Below are positions 21,995 through 29,566 of a stretch of DNA of 41,887 nucleotides, one piece after another. This stretch comes from Patescibacteria group bacterium (GTDB lineage: Bacteria; Patescibacteriota; Doudnabacteria; UBA920), in NCBI GenBank assembly GCA_013387205.1, contig WARV01000014.1, positions 1-41,887 on the forward strand, in the 5' to 3' direction. Position 1 is the first letter of the stretch. Each line of letters starts with the position of its first letter. The notes beneath the pieces were generated by a model. The model was not told where the DNA came from and made no database searches. It saw nothing but the letters and a program-made list of their open reading frames with translations. Made by a program: the position numbers and the translations under genes.

Positions 21995-23482
21995 TTATAT
22001 TTGTGGGTGCTTGCGGTGCCAGTCTGTTAGTTGCTGATAAGCAAACCCGACATTGAAGATTTTTTGTTCGCCGAATTGCGGGCCGATGATTTGCAGGCCA
22101 ACGGGCAAGCCGTCCATGGACGGAGTTTCGCCATCGCTCGGACGGGCGAAGCCACACGGTATGGACAAAGCCGGAAGTCCTGCCAAAGCGCCTGGAATAT
22201 TCAACTGGTCTGCAATGTAACCGAACAGCGGATCATCAGCGGCTTTGCCGAGCTTTGGCGCCACGTTTGGCGTGGACGGACAAACTAAGACATCAACTTG
22301 CTTGAAAACTTCGGCAAATTCATTGACAATTAACCTTCTCACTTTTTGCGCTTTTTTATAATACGCGTCGTAATACCCGGCGGAGAGAACGTAAGTCCCG
22401 GTCATAATGCGGCGCTTGGCTTCGTCGCCAAAACCTTCTGCGCGGCTCTTGGTATACACTTCCATCAAATCTTTGCCATTGGCTACCGTATGGCCGTAGC
22501 GGATGCCGTCGTAACGGCCTAAATTAGAGGAAATCTCGCTCGGCGCGACAATTGCGTAAACCAAAGAGCCGTATTTGGTGTTTGGCAGGCTGACATCAAC
22601 AATTTCTGCACCGGCTTTTTTCAGTTCCTTAACGGCTTCCATCACTCTATGCCTGACACCTTCTTCCATCCCTTCCACAAAATATTCTTTAGGGATGCCG
22701 ATTTTCACTCCGTGCAAATCCGCTGATATTTTTTTTGCATATTCTTCAACAGGCGCATGCCCGGTTGTGGAATCCCTCTCGTCGCGGCCAGACATAATTT
22801 CCGCCAAGTGCGCCAAATCTTCCACGCTGTAAGCCATGGCTCCGGGGCTGTCCAAAGACGAACCCATGGCAATAATTCCATAACGGGATACTCGGCCGTA
22901 AGTCGGCTTCCAGCCGGAAATACCGCAAAGCGAAGACGGCTGGCGGATGCTTCCGCCTGTTTCGGTTGCTAAAGCCCAAGGGGACAGACCGGTGCCGACA
23001 GCAGCGGACGAGCCTCCAGAAGAGCCGCCCGGGATCCTATTTTTATCCCAAGGATTTTTTGAAGGGCCGTAAGCAGATGTTTCCGTGGAAGAACCGTGCG
23101 CGAACTGGTCCAAATTAGTCTTACCGAGCAATACCGATTTCTGGTCTTTGAGTTTTTTTATTACCGTAGAATCGTAAGGAGGGATATAGTTGTCTAAAAT
23201 TTTAGACGATGCGGTTGTCCTAATTCCTTTGGTGCAAAATAAATCTTTTGCCGCATACGGAATGCCGCACAAAAACGGATTCTCACCCGGGGAACTGATA
23301 AAATCATCCGCGTCTTTTGCGTTTTTCAAAGCCTCTTCTTCCGTAACCGTGACAAAAGAGTTATAATCCTTATCCAAATTTTTTATGCGCTCCAAAAAAT
23401 ACTTCGTCAGTTCAACCGAAGATACTTCTTTCTTATCCAGTTTTTCCCTTAGTTCAGTTAGAGTTAAAAATGCGAAATCCAT
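21995..23482 (-). CDS. gatA: Asp/Glu-tRNA amidotransferase subunit A
   Basis: A 495-residue amidase-signature enzyme that hydrolyses glutamine and channels ammonia to GatB. The Ser-cisSer-Lys triad is visible: the Lys in GIPYAAKDLFCTKG, the cis-Ser/Ser in PGGSSGGSSAAVGTG and TETGGSIRQPSSLCG. HGSSTETSAYGPSKNPWD is also typical of GatA. Length is normal. It follows gatC with a 94-nt gap filled by a dispersed repeat and precedes a small membrane-protein gene. Confidence 0.97.
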   Translation of the reverse strand: MDFAFLTLTELREKLDKKEVSSVELTKYFLERIKNLDKDYNSFVTVTEEEALKNAKDADDFISSPGENPFLCGIPYAAKDLFCTKGIRTTASSKILDNYIPPYDSTVIKKLKDQKSVLLGKTNLDQFAHGSSTETSAYGPSKNPWDKNRIPGGSSGGSSAAVGTGLSPWALATETGGSIRQPSSLCGISGWKPTYGRVSRYGIIAMGSSLDSPGAMAYSVEDLAHLAEIMSGRDERDSTTGHAPVEEYAKKISADLHGVKIGIPKEYFVEGMEEGVRHRVMEAVKELKKAGAEIVDVSLPNTKYGSLVYAIVAPSEISSNLGRYDGIRYGHTVANGKDLMEVYTKSRAEGFGDEAKRRIMTGTYVLSAGYYDAYYKKAQKVRRLIVNEFAEVFKQVDVLVCPSTPNVAPKLGKAADDPLFGYIADQLNIPGALAGLPALSIPCGFARPSDGETPSMDGLPVGLQIIGPQFGEQKIFNVGFAYQQLTDWHRKHPQI

Positions 23483-23487
23483 TTATG

Positions 23488-23572
23488 TAATCCTAATGCC
23501 CCGAATTAGCATCCGAATGCCCCAAATGATTCCCTTTTTGGGTCATTTGGATAGGATTCGGGTAATTCGGAT
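23488..23572. repeat. CCCCGAAGGG-family element, copy 3 (divergent)
   Basis: Contains GCCCCGAATTAGCATCCGAATG, then CCCAAATGATTCCCTTTTTGGGTCATTTGG and inverted GATTCGGGTAATTCGGATTA. It is the same style as the copies at 8066 and 15696. It separates gatC from gatA. Confidence 0.55.
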
Positions 23573-23576
23573 TATG

Positions 23577-23858
23577 TTACAATATTGCTTTTACTTTATA
23601 ATACCCATCCTTGATTTCCGGAGCCTGGGATAAAATCTGCTCGTGGTTGTCTGCCACTTCTATTCTGTCTTCGCGCTGGACATTGACTAATCCGGTAACC
23701 TGGGACACTTCTTCGAGACCATTTGTGTCGACTTTCTTTAATTCTTCAACATAATCCAAAACCGTGGAAAGCTGTTTTTGGAACTTTTCCACTTCCGCGT
23801 CGGTTAATTGGATTCTGGCCAATTGCGAGATTTTTACGACTTCTTCCTTAGTAAGCAT
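23577..23858 (-). CDS. gatC: Asp/Glu-tRNA amidotransferase subunit C
   Basis: A 93-residue helical stabiliser that wraps around the GatA-GatB interface. Signatures are VVKISQLARIQLTDAEVEKFQKQLSTVLDYVEELKKVD and the C-terminal REDRIEV...ILSQAPEIKDGYYKVKAIL. It is the first gene of the minus-strand gatCAB cluster. The ATG at 23858 gives the expected N-terminus (MLTKEEVVKISQLARI). Confidence 0.96.
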   Translation of the reverse strand: MLTKEEVVKISQLARIQLTDAEVEKFQKQLSTVLDYVEELKKVDTNGLEEVSQVTGLVNVQREDRIEVADNHEQILSQAPEIKDGYYKVKAIL

Positions 23859-23936
23859 AGGTAAATTATATAAGAAAACTTAATTTATGACAACACATTA
23901 AAAAAACCAAACTAGTCAGAAAAGTAAGTTTGTAAA

Positions 23937-24077
23937 TTAGTCTAATTGACCTAATTTCTAATTATTTTAAACAAATCCCAATATCCAATTACTAATGTCT
24001 AAATAGAAAGAAATTAGGAAATTGGGAAATTAGAAATTATTTAGGTCAATTAGGTTAATTAGAATAATTAGGTTAAT
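23937..24077. repeat. TAATTAG-type palindromic element, copy 2
   Basis: TCTAATTGACCTAATTTCTAATTATTTTAAACAAATCCCAAT on the left faces AATTGGGAAATTAGAAATTATTTAGGTCAATTAGG-type units on the right, in separate blocks. The right end is nearly identical to that of the copy at 12884-13026. It fills the secA-gatC gap. Confidence 0.65.
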
Positions 24078-24088
24078 TTATTTGCTTA

Positions 24089-26518
24089 TCACTCCAACAA
24101 ACCTTTTCTTTCCAAATTCTTGAACACCATTTTGAAAAATTCCGTTTTTATATCCAGCAGCATATTTTCAAAAAGCTTCTTGCTTTCCAAAATATAATCT
24201 ATCAGGGGATCTTCCGAAGCGTAAGACAAAAGTCCGGCCTCTTCCTTAAGCACGTCTACCAGTTCCAAATGATCACCCCAGTGCTTGTCTATAATTTCCA
24301 AAATCAAATTTTGCGCTGCCTGGTAAACCTCTGCGTCCTTTTTAATTTTTGCCAGCTGGCTTGCCAAGAATCCGGAAATTTTTCCCCGCGCTTCGTCTAA
24401 AGAATAAGCCTGTCCGGTTTTTTTATAAAACGGGTTCAGCAGCTCGCCTAAAGTTTCGCGCAAAGTTTTTTCCTTGCCGGCATTTTTCAAATTTTTTATC
24501 TGTTCCAGCTCTTCCGGCTTAATGGTCACTGAAAAAGTCTTCTCAAATTCCTTGGCCACCATTAAAGGATCGCTAAGCGATAAAATATAATCCACAACTT
24601 CGGACAAAGATTTTTTAATGAACTTTTCAAATCCTTCTTCGTTTTCCAAAAGGCTATCCCTTAACTCATACAAAGTTTCGCGCTGGAAACTGGTGACGCT
24701 GTCATATTTATACAAATAGATTCTAGTGTCGTAATTTTTGCTTTCTACCATTTTTTGGGCGCTGTCAAAAGCTTCGTCCAAACTTTTGCCCGAAATGTAT
24801 TCGTCCTCCGGAATATCATACTGCTCCATCACGTCAATAATCCGCTCGCTGCCGAACAGCTGCATAATTTCGTCTTCCATGGAAATTAGAAATTGTGACG
24901 TGCCCGGATCGCCCTGTCTGCCGGCCCGGCCAACCAGCTGGTCGTCGATTCTCCGCGATTCATGCCTCTCTGTGCCAAGTACGAACAAGCCGCCGAGCTC
25001 GGCAACACCGGCCCCAAGCATTATATCCGTTCCCCTGCCTGCCATGTTGGTTGCTATGGTTATCATCCCTTCCTGCCCGGCTTTGGCGATTTTTTCCGCT
25101 TCCGCCCTGTTGTCCGAAGCGGTCAAAAGCTGAAAAGGCAAATGCAAATTTTCCAGAATGCCGGCTACGTCATGGGCAGTCTCCACATTGCGCGCGCCGA
25201 TTAAAAGCGGCTGGCCTCTTTTGTGTATCTGGTTGATTTTTTTAGCCATCCCCAAAAATTTTCCTTTTTGGGTTTTAAAATACAAATTACCCAAGTCTTT
25301 GCGGGCCAACGGCCTATTAGTCGGCACCTGCACCACGTCCAGCTTGTAAACCTGGTTAAATTCTTCCCGCGCGCCCATCACCGTGCCGCTCATCCCCGAC
25401 AATTTTTCGTACATCGGAAAAAAATTCTGGAACGTGATGGCCGCCTGGGTCTTATCCGATTCTTTGATTTTGACTTTTTCTTTTGCCTCAATGGCCTGGT
25501 GCACGCCGTCGGTAAACCTGCGGCCCGGCAAAACCCTTCCTGTGAACTCATCCACAATTTCAATGCCGCCCGCCGTAACTATATAGTCGCGATCCCTTTC
25601 AAACAAAACTTTGGCCTTAAGGCACACGTCCAGATAAAACGCATACATAGGGTTGTCTTTGGAAAAAATCGGGCTATTTAAAATCTGCTCCACTTTATCC
25701 AAACCGGCGTTAGTCATAGTGATATTCTTGTGGACGTAATCAACTGTATAATGCCTGTCCTCCTCAAGCTGCTCGACAATTTTGTTGAACTGGAAATAAA
25801 AATCCTTTTTGTCTTTGACAGGCTCGGCGATTATTAAAGGAGTGCGCGATTCATCTATTAATATACTGTCAATTTCATCCACAATGCCAAAATGTAAAGG
25901 ATGACCTGCCCGCAGCACCCTGTCCGCGCGCGAATAAACCAAATTGTCACGCAAATAATCGAATCCGATTTCCTGGTTAGAAACGTAAGTTATGTCGCAC
26001 GCATAAGCTTTGCGATGCTGGTCGCTTTTCATTTCCGACGTGACATGTCCGACCGTGAGCCCCAAAAAGTCAAACAGCTTGCCGTTGATTTTTGCATCCC
26101 TTTCCGCCAAATAATCATTGGTAGTCACCAAGTGCACGCCTAAAGCTTCAAGCGCATTTAAATACACGGGCATAGTTTCGGTCAAGGTTTTTCCTTCTCC
26201 GGCTTTCATCTCAACAACTTTTCCCTGGTGGATTACCAAGCCGGCCAAAATCTGCACCGGATACGGCACCTGGTTCATCACCCTCCTAGCCGCCTCGTTT
26301 ATCAAAGCAAAAGCAGGCACCAGCAGAGAATCCAAACTGGCGCCTTTTTTTAAATCATCCCTAAAAGCCAAAGTGGAAAGCCGAAGTTCCCTGTCAGTCC
26401 AGCCTTTTAACTCTTCCCTTTCTTTTATAACCCACTTAACCTTGTCTTCCAGCTTGGCAATTTCCAAGTTGTCTATATATTTATTGGCTTTTGATTTTAT
26501 TTCTTCCTCAAAATGCAT
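24089..26518 (-). CDS. secA: Preprotein translocase ATPase SecA
   Basis: An 809-residue motor that drives proteins through SecYEG. The Walker A motif is MKAGEGKTLTE, the DEAD-like box is VDEIDSILIDESRTPLII, and the second NBD carries IATNMAGRGTDIMLG and GRAGRQGDPG. The helical wing and two-helix finger region ends with KHWGDHLELVDVLKEEAGL. The protein stops soon after (FKNLERKGLLE), without the flexible linker and Cys-rich zinc tail that contacts SecB in many bacteria. This is consistent with a SecB-less organism. The gene stands alone upstream of gatC. Confidence 0.98.
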   Translation of the reverse strand: MHFEEEIKSKANKYIDNLEIAKLEDKVKWVIKEREELKGWTDRELRLSTLAFRDDLKKGASLDSLLVPAFALINEAARRVMNQVPYPVQILAGLVIHQGKVVEMKAGEGKTLTETMPVYLNALEALGVHLVTTNDYLAERDAKINGKLFDFLGLTVGHVTSEMKSDQHRKAYACDITYVSNQEIGFDYLRDNLVYSRADRVLRAGHPLHFGIVDEIDSILIDESRTPLIIAEPVKDKKDFYFQFNKIVEQLEEDRHYTVDYVHKNITMTNAGLDKVEQILNSPIFSKDNPMYAFYLDVCLKAKVLFERDRDYIVTAGGIEIVDEFTGRVLPGRRFTDGVHQAIEAKEKVKIKESDKTQAAITFQNFFPMYEKLSGMSGTVMGAREEFNQVYKLDVVQVPTNRPLARKDLGNLYFKTQKGKFLGMAKKINQIHKRGQPLLIGARNVETAHDVAGILENLHLPFQLLTASDNRAEAEKIAKAGQEGMITIATNMAGRGTDIMLGAGVAELGGLFVLGTERHESRRIDDQLVGRAGRQGDPGTSQFLISMEDEIMQLFGSERIIDVMEQYDIPEDEYISGKSLDEAFDSAQKMVESKNYDTRIYLYKYDSVTSFQRETLYELRDSLLENEEGFEKFIKKSLSEVVDYILSLSDPLMVAKEFEKTFSVTIKPEELEQIKNLKNAGKEKTLRETLGELLNPFYKKTGQAYSLDEARGKISGFLASQLAKIKKDAEVYQAAQNLILEIIDKHWGDHLELVDVLKEEAGLLSYASEDPLIDYILESKKLFENMLLDIKTEFFKMVFKNLERKGLLE

Positions 26519-26603
26519 TTTTGTTTCTTTTTGCTATTTTGCGATACAAATTTACGCATTAATTATAACATAAAACCACATATTACTACAGATCTATGGT
26601 TTG

Positions 26604-26704
26604 ACCAATCTGCTAATGTAATGAATATTACCAATGACAACTAATGCGTACTAAGGTAGCATTAGTTGTCATTAGTTATTATTAGTATGGATTCGTAGAT
26701 TAGT
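26604..26704. repeat. ACCAAT/ATTGGT palindromic element, copy 2 (inverted)
   Basis: AATGACAACTAATGC (26633-26647) pairs with GCATTAGTTGTCATT (26659-26673). The flanking ATTAGTATGGATTCGTAGATTAGT is the reverse complement of the left end of the copy at 5354-5455. The two copies are therefore the same element in opposite orientation. Confidence 0.8.
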
Positions 26705-26712
26705 TAATATTA

Positions 26713-26749
26713 AACGGCTAAAACGTAGTATTTTTACGTTTTAGCCGTT
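26713..26749. repeat. Hairpin of the ACGGCTAAA family
   Basis: AACGGCTAAAACGTA (26713-26727) pairs perfectly with TACGTTTTAGCCGTT (26735-26749). Related hairpins are at 1547 and 33272. Confidence 0.75.
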
Positions 26750-26801
26750 AAGGCACAATAAAGGGTCTCTTTGTCAGTAATGAAAGTTTTTCCGTCAGAT
26801 A

Positions 26802-26810
26802 TGGTATAAT
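26802..26810 (+). promoter_or_regulatory. Extended -10 promoter of lemA
   Basis: TGG followed by TATAAT (26805-26810) forms an extended -10 element. There is no good -35 at the expected distance. It is about 39 nt upstream of the lemA ATG. Confidence 0.55.
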
Positions 26811-26848
26811 TAGTAAGATAACGTAAATAACAATTAATTAAGAAACAA

Positions 26849-27394
26849 ATGATATTTGTTTACATTATTTTAATACTAGCGGTAATTGCGGTTATTCTTT
26901 ACAACTCGCTTGTAAGGAGCCGTAACCAGGTTGATGAAGCCTGGAGCGATATTGAAGTGCAATTGAAAAGAAGGTACGATCTTATCCCTAATTTGGTGGA
27001 AACCGTAAAAGGATACGCGGCGCACGAATCAAAAGTGTTTGAAAACGTGACCGCGGCCAGAAGCGCGGCCATGGGCGCTGGCACTATGCAGGAAAGATTG
27101 AAAGATGAAAACCAACTAACCGGAGCCTTGCGCCAGCTGTTTGCAGTGGCGGAAAGCTACCCAGATTTAAAAGCCAACCAAAACTTCATGCAGCTGCAAT
27201 CGGATATAACCGACACCGAAGATAAGATCCAGGCAGCCCGAAGGTTTTACAATGGCAACGTGCGCGACTACAACACCAGGATGCAGCAGTTCCCGGGAAA
27301 TATTTTTGCTTCCATGTTCGGCTTTAAGCCCCGCGAATTCTTTGACATAGACGACAAAGGCCCCGAATCCCAGCCGGTAAAAGTCCAGTTCTAA
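26849..27394 (+). CDS. lemA: LemA family membrane protein
   Basis: A 181-residue protein with one N-terminal span (about 1-19) and a long helical bundle. The family signature is [42 protein letters not shown], followed by [20 protein letters not shown] and [15 protein letters not shown]. The family often sits beside htpX or a TPM-domain gene and is thought to act in envelope quality control. Here htpX lies downstream, but a GxxExxY gene bracketed by inverted repeats separates the two. The sequence is complete and typical. Confidence 0.95.
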   Translation: MIFVYIILILAVIAVILYNSLVRSRNQVDEAWSDIEVQLKRRYDLIPNLVETVKGYAAHESKVFENVTAARSAAMGAGTMQERLKDENQLTGALRQLFAVAESYPDLKANQNFMQLQSDITDTEDKIQAARRFYNGNVRDYNTRMQQFPGNIFASMFGFKPREFFDIDDKGPESQPVKVQF

Positions 27395-27396
27395 CT

Positions 27397-27428
27397 CCAC
27401 AGATACACAGATGGCACAGATAACACAG
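27397..27428. repeat. Left terminal inverted repeat of the GxxExxY unit
   Basis: A 32-nt sequence beginning CCACAGATACACAGAT, matching the complement of 27830-27861 at 27 of 32 positions. It begins 3 nt after the lemA stop codon and contains the ATG of the GxxExxY gene. Confidence 0.85.
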
Positions 27429-27821
27429 CCACAACAAAAGCAAGCTAACTTGCCTCCACCTGAGTTATCCGGGAGTGTTATTAAAACTCTTTTCGAGGTA
27501 TACAATGAACTTGGTTTCGGCTACCAAGAAAAGTATTATTATCGCGCAATAAAACAAAAACTTCTGGCGTTAGGATACAAAGTTTCAGAACAGCTCCTAA
27601 CGAAAATTATTGTTAGTGGCGCCGTCATCGGAAGATATTTCTTAGACTTCCTAATATCTGATGGTAAAAATTTTATTGTACTGGAGCTAAAAGTTGCCGA
27701 AGATGTATACCCTAAGCACATTCATCAAGTACTAGGATATCTTAAGGCAAACAATTTGAAGCTCGGGATAATAGGAATATTTTCGACCCACGGAGTTATA
27801 GTTAAGCGCGTTATTAATTAA
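27411..27821 (+). CDS. GxxExxY family protein (PD-(D/E)XK nuclease-like)
   Basis: A 136-residue protein. The family motif is Gly37-Tyr-Gln-Glu40-Lys-Tyr-Tyr43 (ELGFGYQEKYY). A PD-(D/E)XK-like core follows: Asp79 (GRYFLDFLI) and Glu92-Leu-Lys94 (IVLELKVAED), then a helix with a conserved Gln (IHQVLGYLKANN). GxxExxY proteins are common, uncharacterised and predicted nuclease-like. The first nine codons (MAQITQPQQ) lie inside a terminal repeat, so a later start is possible. The gene is bracketed by 32-nt inverted repeats and looks inserted between lemA and htpX. Confidence 0.88.
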   Translation: MAQITQPQQKQANLPPPELSGSVIKTLFEVYNELGFGYQEKYYYRAIKQKLLALGYKVSEQLLTKIIVSGAVIGRYFLDFLISDGKNFIVLELKVAEDVYPKHIHQVLGYLKANNLKLGIIGIFSTHGVIVKRVIN

Positions 27822-27829
27822 CTGACAAA

Positions 27830-27861
27830 CTGTGATATCAGTGTTATCTGTGTATCAGTGG
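27830..27861. repeat. Right terminal inverted repeat of the GxxExxY unit
   Basis: Ends GTGTTATCTGTGTATCAGTGG and is complementary to 27397-27428 with five mismatches. It starts 9 nt after the GxxExxY stop and ends 20 nt before htpX. Confidence 0.85.
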
Positions 27862-27881
27862 ATAAAGGAATCTAAAAGTAC

Positions 27882-28826
27882 ATGATCACCTACCAAGCCA
27901 TCGGCAAAAATAAGGCAGAAAGCTGGGTGCTGATTTTCCTGTTTTTGATAATCATTATCGCTCTAGGCTTCCTGTTTTCCCAGGCTTACCAGAATCCACA
28001 AATACTTTATTTTGCGGTCGGTTTTAGCGTTATCTCCAGTTTAATTTCATATTATTTTTCCGATTCCATCACGCTGGCGATATCCAAGGCACAGGAAATT
28101 AACAGGCAAGATAATCAGCAGCTATATAACATAGTGGAAAATTTATGCATCGCAGCCGGATTGCCTATGCCGAAAATCTATATTATAGAAGACAGCGCAC
28201 CCAACGCCTTTGCCACGGGCCGCGACCCCAAGCATGCGGTAATCTGCTACACGACCGGCATTTTGCAAAAACTTAACAAAACTGAATTAGAAGGCGTAAC
28301 GGCGCACGAACTTTCACACATTGGCAATTACGACATCCGCGTTATGACTTTGGTTGTGGTTTTAGTCGGCACATTAACTTTGTTGGCGGATTTCTTTTTA
28401 AGAGCCTCGTGGTTCGGCGGCAGAAGAAGATCGAATGACCGCGATGGCGGCATTGGGCAATGGCTGTTTTTAATCGGCATTCTTCTGGCACTTATTTCCC
28501 CGATTATCGCTACTTTGATAAAACTCGCGGTCTCGCGCCAGCGCGAATACTTGGCAGATGCATCCGGCGCTTTGCTTACGCGCTACCCCGAAGGCTTAGC
28601 CAGCGCTTTGGAAAAAATAAGCGCGGACTCAACTCCTTTGGCAGAAGCTAACAAAGCGACTGCCCACCTATATATTGCAAATCCATTTCATCAAGACATT
28701 GACGAAAATTCTCCCCGCGCACAGGCCTCAGATTCCCACGGAAGCAGAAGCTGGTTTGCCAATATGTTTAACACCCACCCGCCGATTGAAGACAGGATAA
28801 AAAGATTGCGCGAGATGAATTTGTAA
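27882..28826 (+). CDS. htpX: Membrane zinc metalloprotease HtpX (M48)
   Basis: A 314-residue protease of membrane-protein quality control. Two N-terminal spans (about 17-33 and 38-55) precede the zinc site HELSH in GVTAHELSHIGNYD. Two further spans follow (about 148-170 and 195-215), then the third ligand region RQREYLADASGALLTR. The C-terminal NTHPPIEDRIKRLREM is the standard HtpX ending. An AAAGGA site lies upstream of the ATG. It probably shares the lemA transcript. Confidence 0.97.
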   Translation: MITYQAIGKNKAESWVLIFLFLIIIIALGFLFSQAYQNPQILYFAVGFSVISSLISYYFSDSITLAISKAQEINRQDNQQLYNIVENLCIAAGLPMPKIYIIEDSAPNAFATGRDPKHAVICYTTGILQKLNKTELEGVTAHELSHIGNYDIRVMTLVVVLVGTLTLLADFFLRASWFGGRRRSNDRDGGIGQWLFLIGILLALISPIIATLIKLAVSRQREYLADASGALLTRYPEGLASALEKISADSTPLAEANKATAHLYIANPFHQDIDENSPRAQASDSHGSRSWFANMFNTHPPIEDRIKRLREMNL

Positions 28827-28842
28827 TGTTATTCGACGGTGA

Positions 28843-28867
28843 TGTAGGGGAAGATCCCATCTTCCCT
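28843..28867 (+). repeat. REP-type palindrome upstream of the RAYT gene
   Basis: TGTAG then GGGAAGAT-ccc-ATCTTCCC. It lies in the 84-nt gap between htpX and the transposase gene, just before its promoter. It has the same loop and stem as the first half of the pair inside gatB. Confidence 0.85.
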
Positions 28868-28870
28868 CCT

Positions 28871-28900
28871 TTGAACAATATCAAATTAGAAGGATATAAT
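28871..28900 (+). promoter_or_regulatory. Promoter of the RAYT gene
   Basis: TTGAAC (28871-28876), 18 nt, TATAAT (28895-28900). The ATG at 28911 lies only 11 nt beyond the -10 box, so the transcript would be leaderless or nearly so. Confidence 0.65.
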
Positions 28901-28910
28901 CCTCTCGCAA

Positions 28911-29402
28911 ATGCAAACACGAAAACAAAATAGGTTGGTTAATTACGACTATTCCACGCCAGGATACTATTTTGTAACCGCATGTGTTCAGAATCGCACA
29001 TGCTGTTTTGGCAATATAGTCAACAATAAAATTATACTGAACAACCTTGGAAAAATCATAGAACAAGCTTGGGCAGACACACCAAACCATTATCAAAATG
29101 CAACCATTGATCCTGTTTATATTATTATGCCGAATCATTTTCACGGAATTGTAATAATTACACCTCCGCGGGCGGATGAGATCCGCCCCTACACCAGTCT
29201 TAATACTATAATTGGATCTTTTAAACGCAAAGCTTCCAATTTAATCCACCAATCCGGTTTTCCTAATTTTCAATGGCAAAAATCTTTCTTCGACCACGTA
29301 ATCCGTAAAGACGAATCGCTGGAAAAAATCCGGGAATACATACAAAACAATCCTTTAAAATGGGAATTGGACAAGAATAACCCTTCCAACCTATGGATGT
29401 AG
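28911..29402 (+). CDS. REP-associated tyrosine transposase (Y1 HUH, RAYT)
   Basis: A 163-residue Y1_Tnp-family single-strand transposase. The N-terminal strand YYFVTACVQNRTCCFG, the metal-binding His76-x-His78 (MPNHFHGIVII) and the catalytic Tyr143 (EKIREYIQNNPLKW) are all present, so it looks active. RAYTs cut at REP hairpins next to a GTAG/GTGG tetranucleotide and are usually single-copy. REPs with GTAG lie upstream (28843) and overlap its stop codon (29399). A third lies inside the gene, encoding Ala88-Asp-Glu-Ile-Arg-Pro just after the HUH strand. Length is typical. It is the probable driver of the REP family here. Confidence 0.92.
   Translation: MQTRKQNRLVNYDYSTPGYYFVTACVQNRTCCFGNIVNNKIILNNLGKIIEQAWADTPNHYQNATIDPVYIIMPNHFHGIVIITPPRADEIRPYTSLNTIIGSFKRKASNLIHQSGFPNFQWQKSFFDHVIRKDESLEKIREYIQNNPLKWELDKNNPSNLWM
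29170..29193 (-). repeat. REP-type palindrome inside the RAYT gene
   Basis: GGGCGGAT-gag-ATCCGCCC-CTACA on the plus strand, so GTAG is 5' on the minus strand. It is read in frame as Ala-Asp-Glu-Ile-Arg-Pro-Tyr. Confidence 0.85.
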
Positions 29403-29422
29403 CGGCACGCCACGGCGTGCCG
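29399..29422 (+). repeat. REP-like hairpin overlapping the RAYT stop codon
   Basis: GTAG (29399-29402, containing the TAG stop) followed by CGGCACGCC-ac-GGCGTGCCG. It has the same 5' GTAG layout with a different stem sequence. Confidence 0.75.
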
Positions 29423-29511
29423 TTTCGTACAATAACGATCAACTCTGATATTTCTTCAATACATATATAGCATTGAACTTTTGTCTGAGATTGGTAATTG
29501 TAAAAAGTTAA

Positions 29512-29547
29512 ACAAAACTTCACTACTTCGAAGTAGTGAAGTTTTGT
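29512..29547 (-). terminator. Perfect 36-nt palindrome, likely recX terminator
   Basis: ACAAAACTTCACTACTTC (29512-29529) followed directly by its exact complement. On the minus strand it ends in TTTTGT followed by TTAACTTTTT, suiting termination of recX. It may also stop RAYT transcription from the other side. Confidence 0.8.
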
Positions 29548-29566
29548 CCAAAATCAAAGACGCTAT

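Larger units (their letters stand above)
26519..26848. other. 330-nt divergent gap between secA and lemA
   Basis: No gene is supported. It contains the second copy of the ACCAAT/ATTGGT palindromic element (26604-26704), an ACGGCTAAAACGTA hairpin (26713-26749) and an extended -10 promoter for lemA (26802-26810). Confidence 0.7.
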
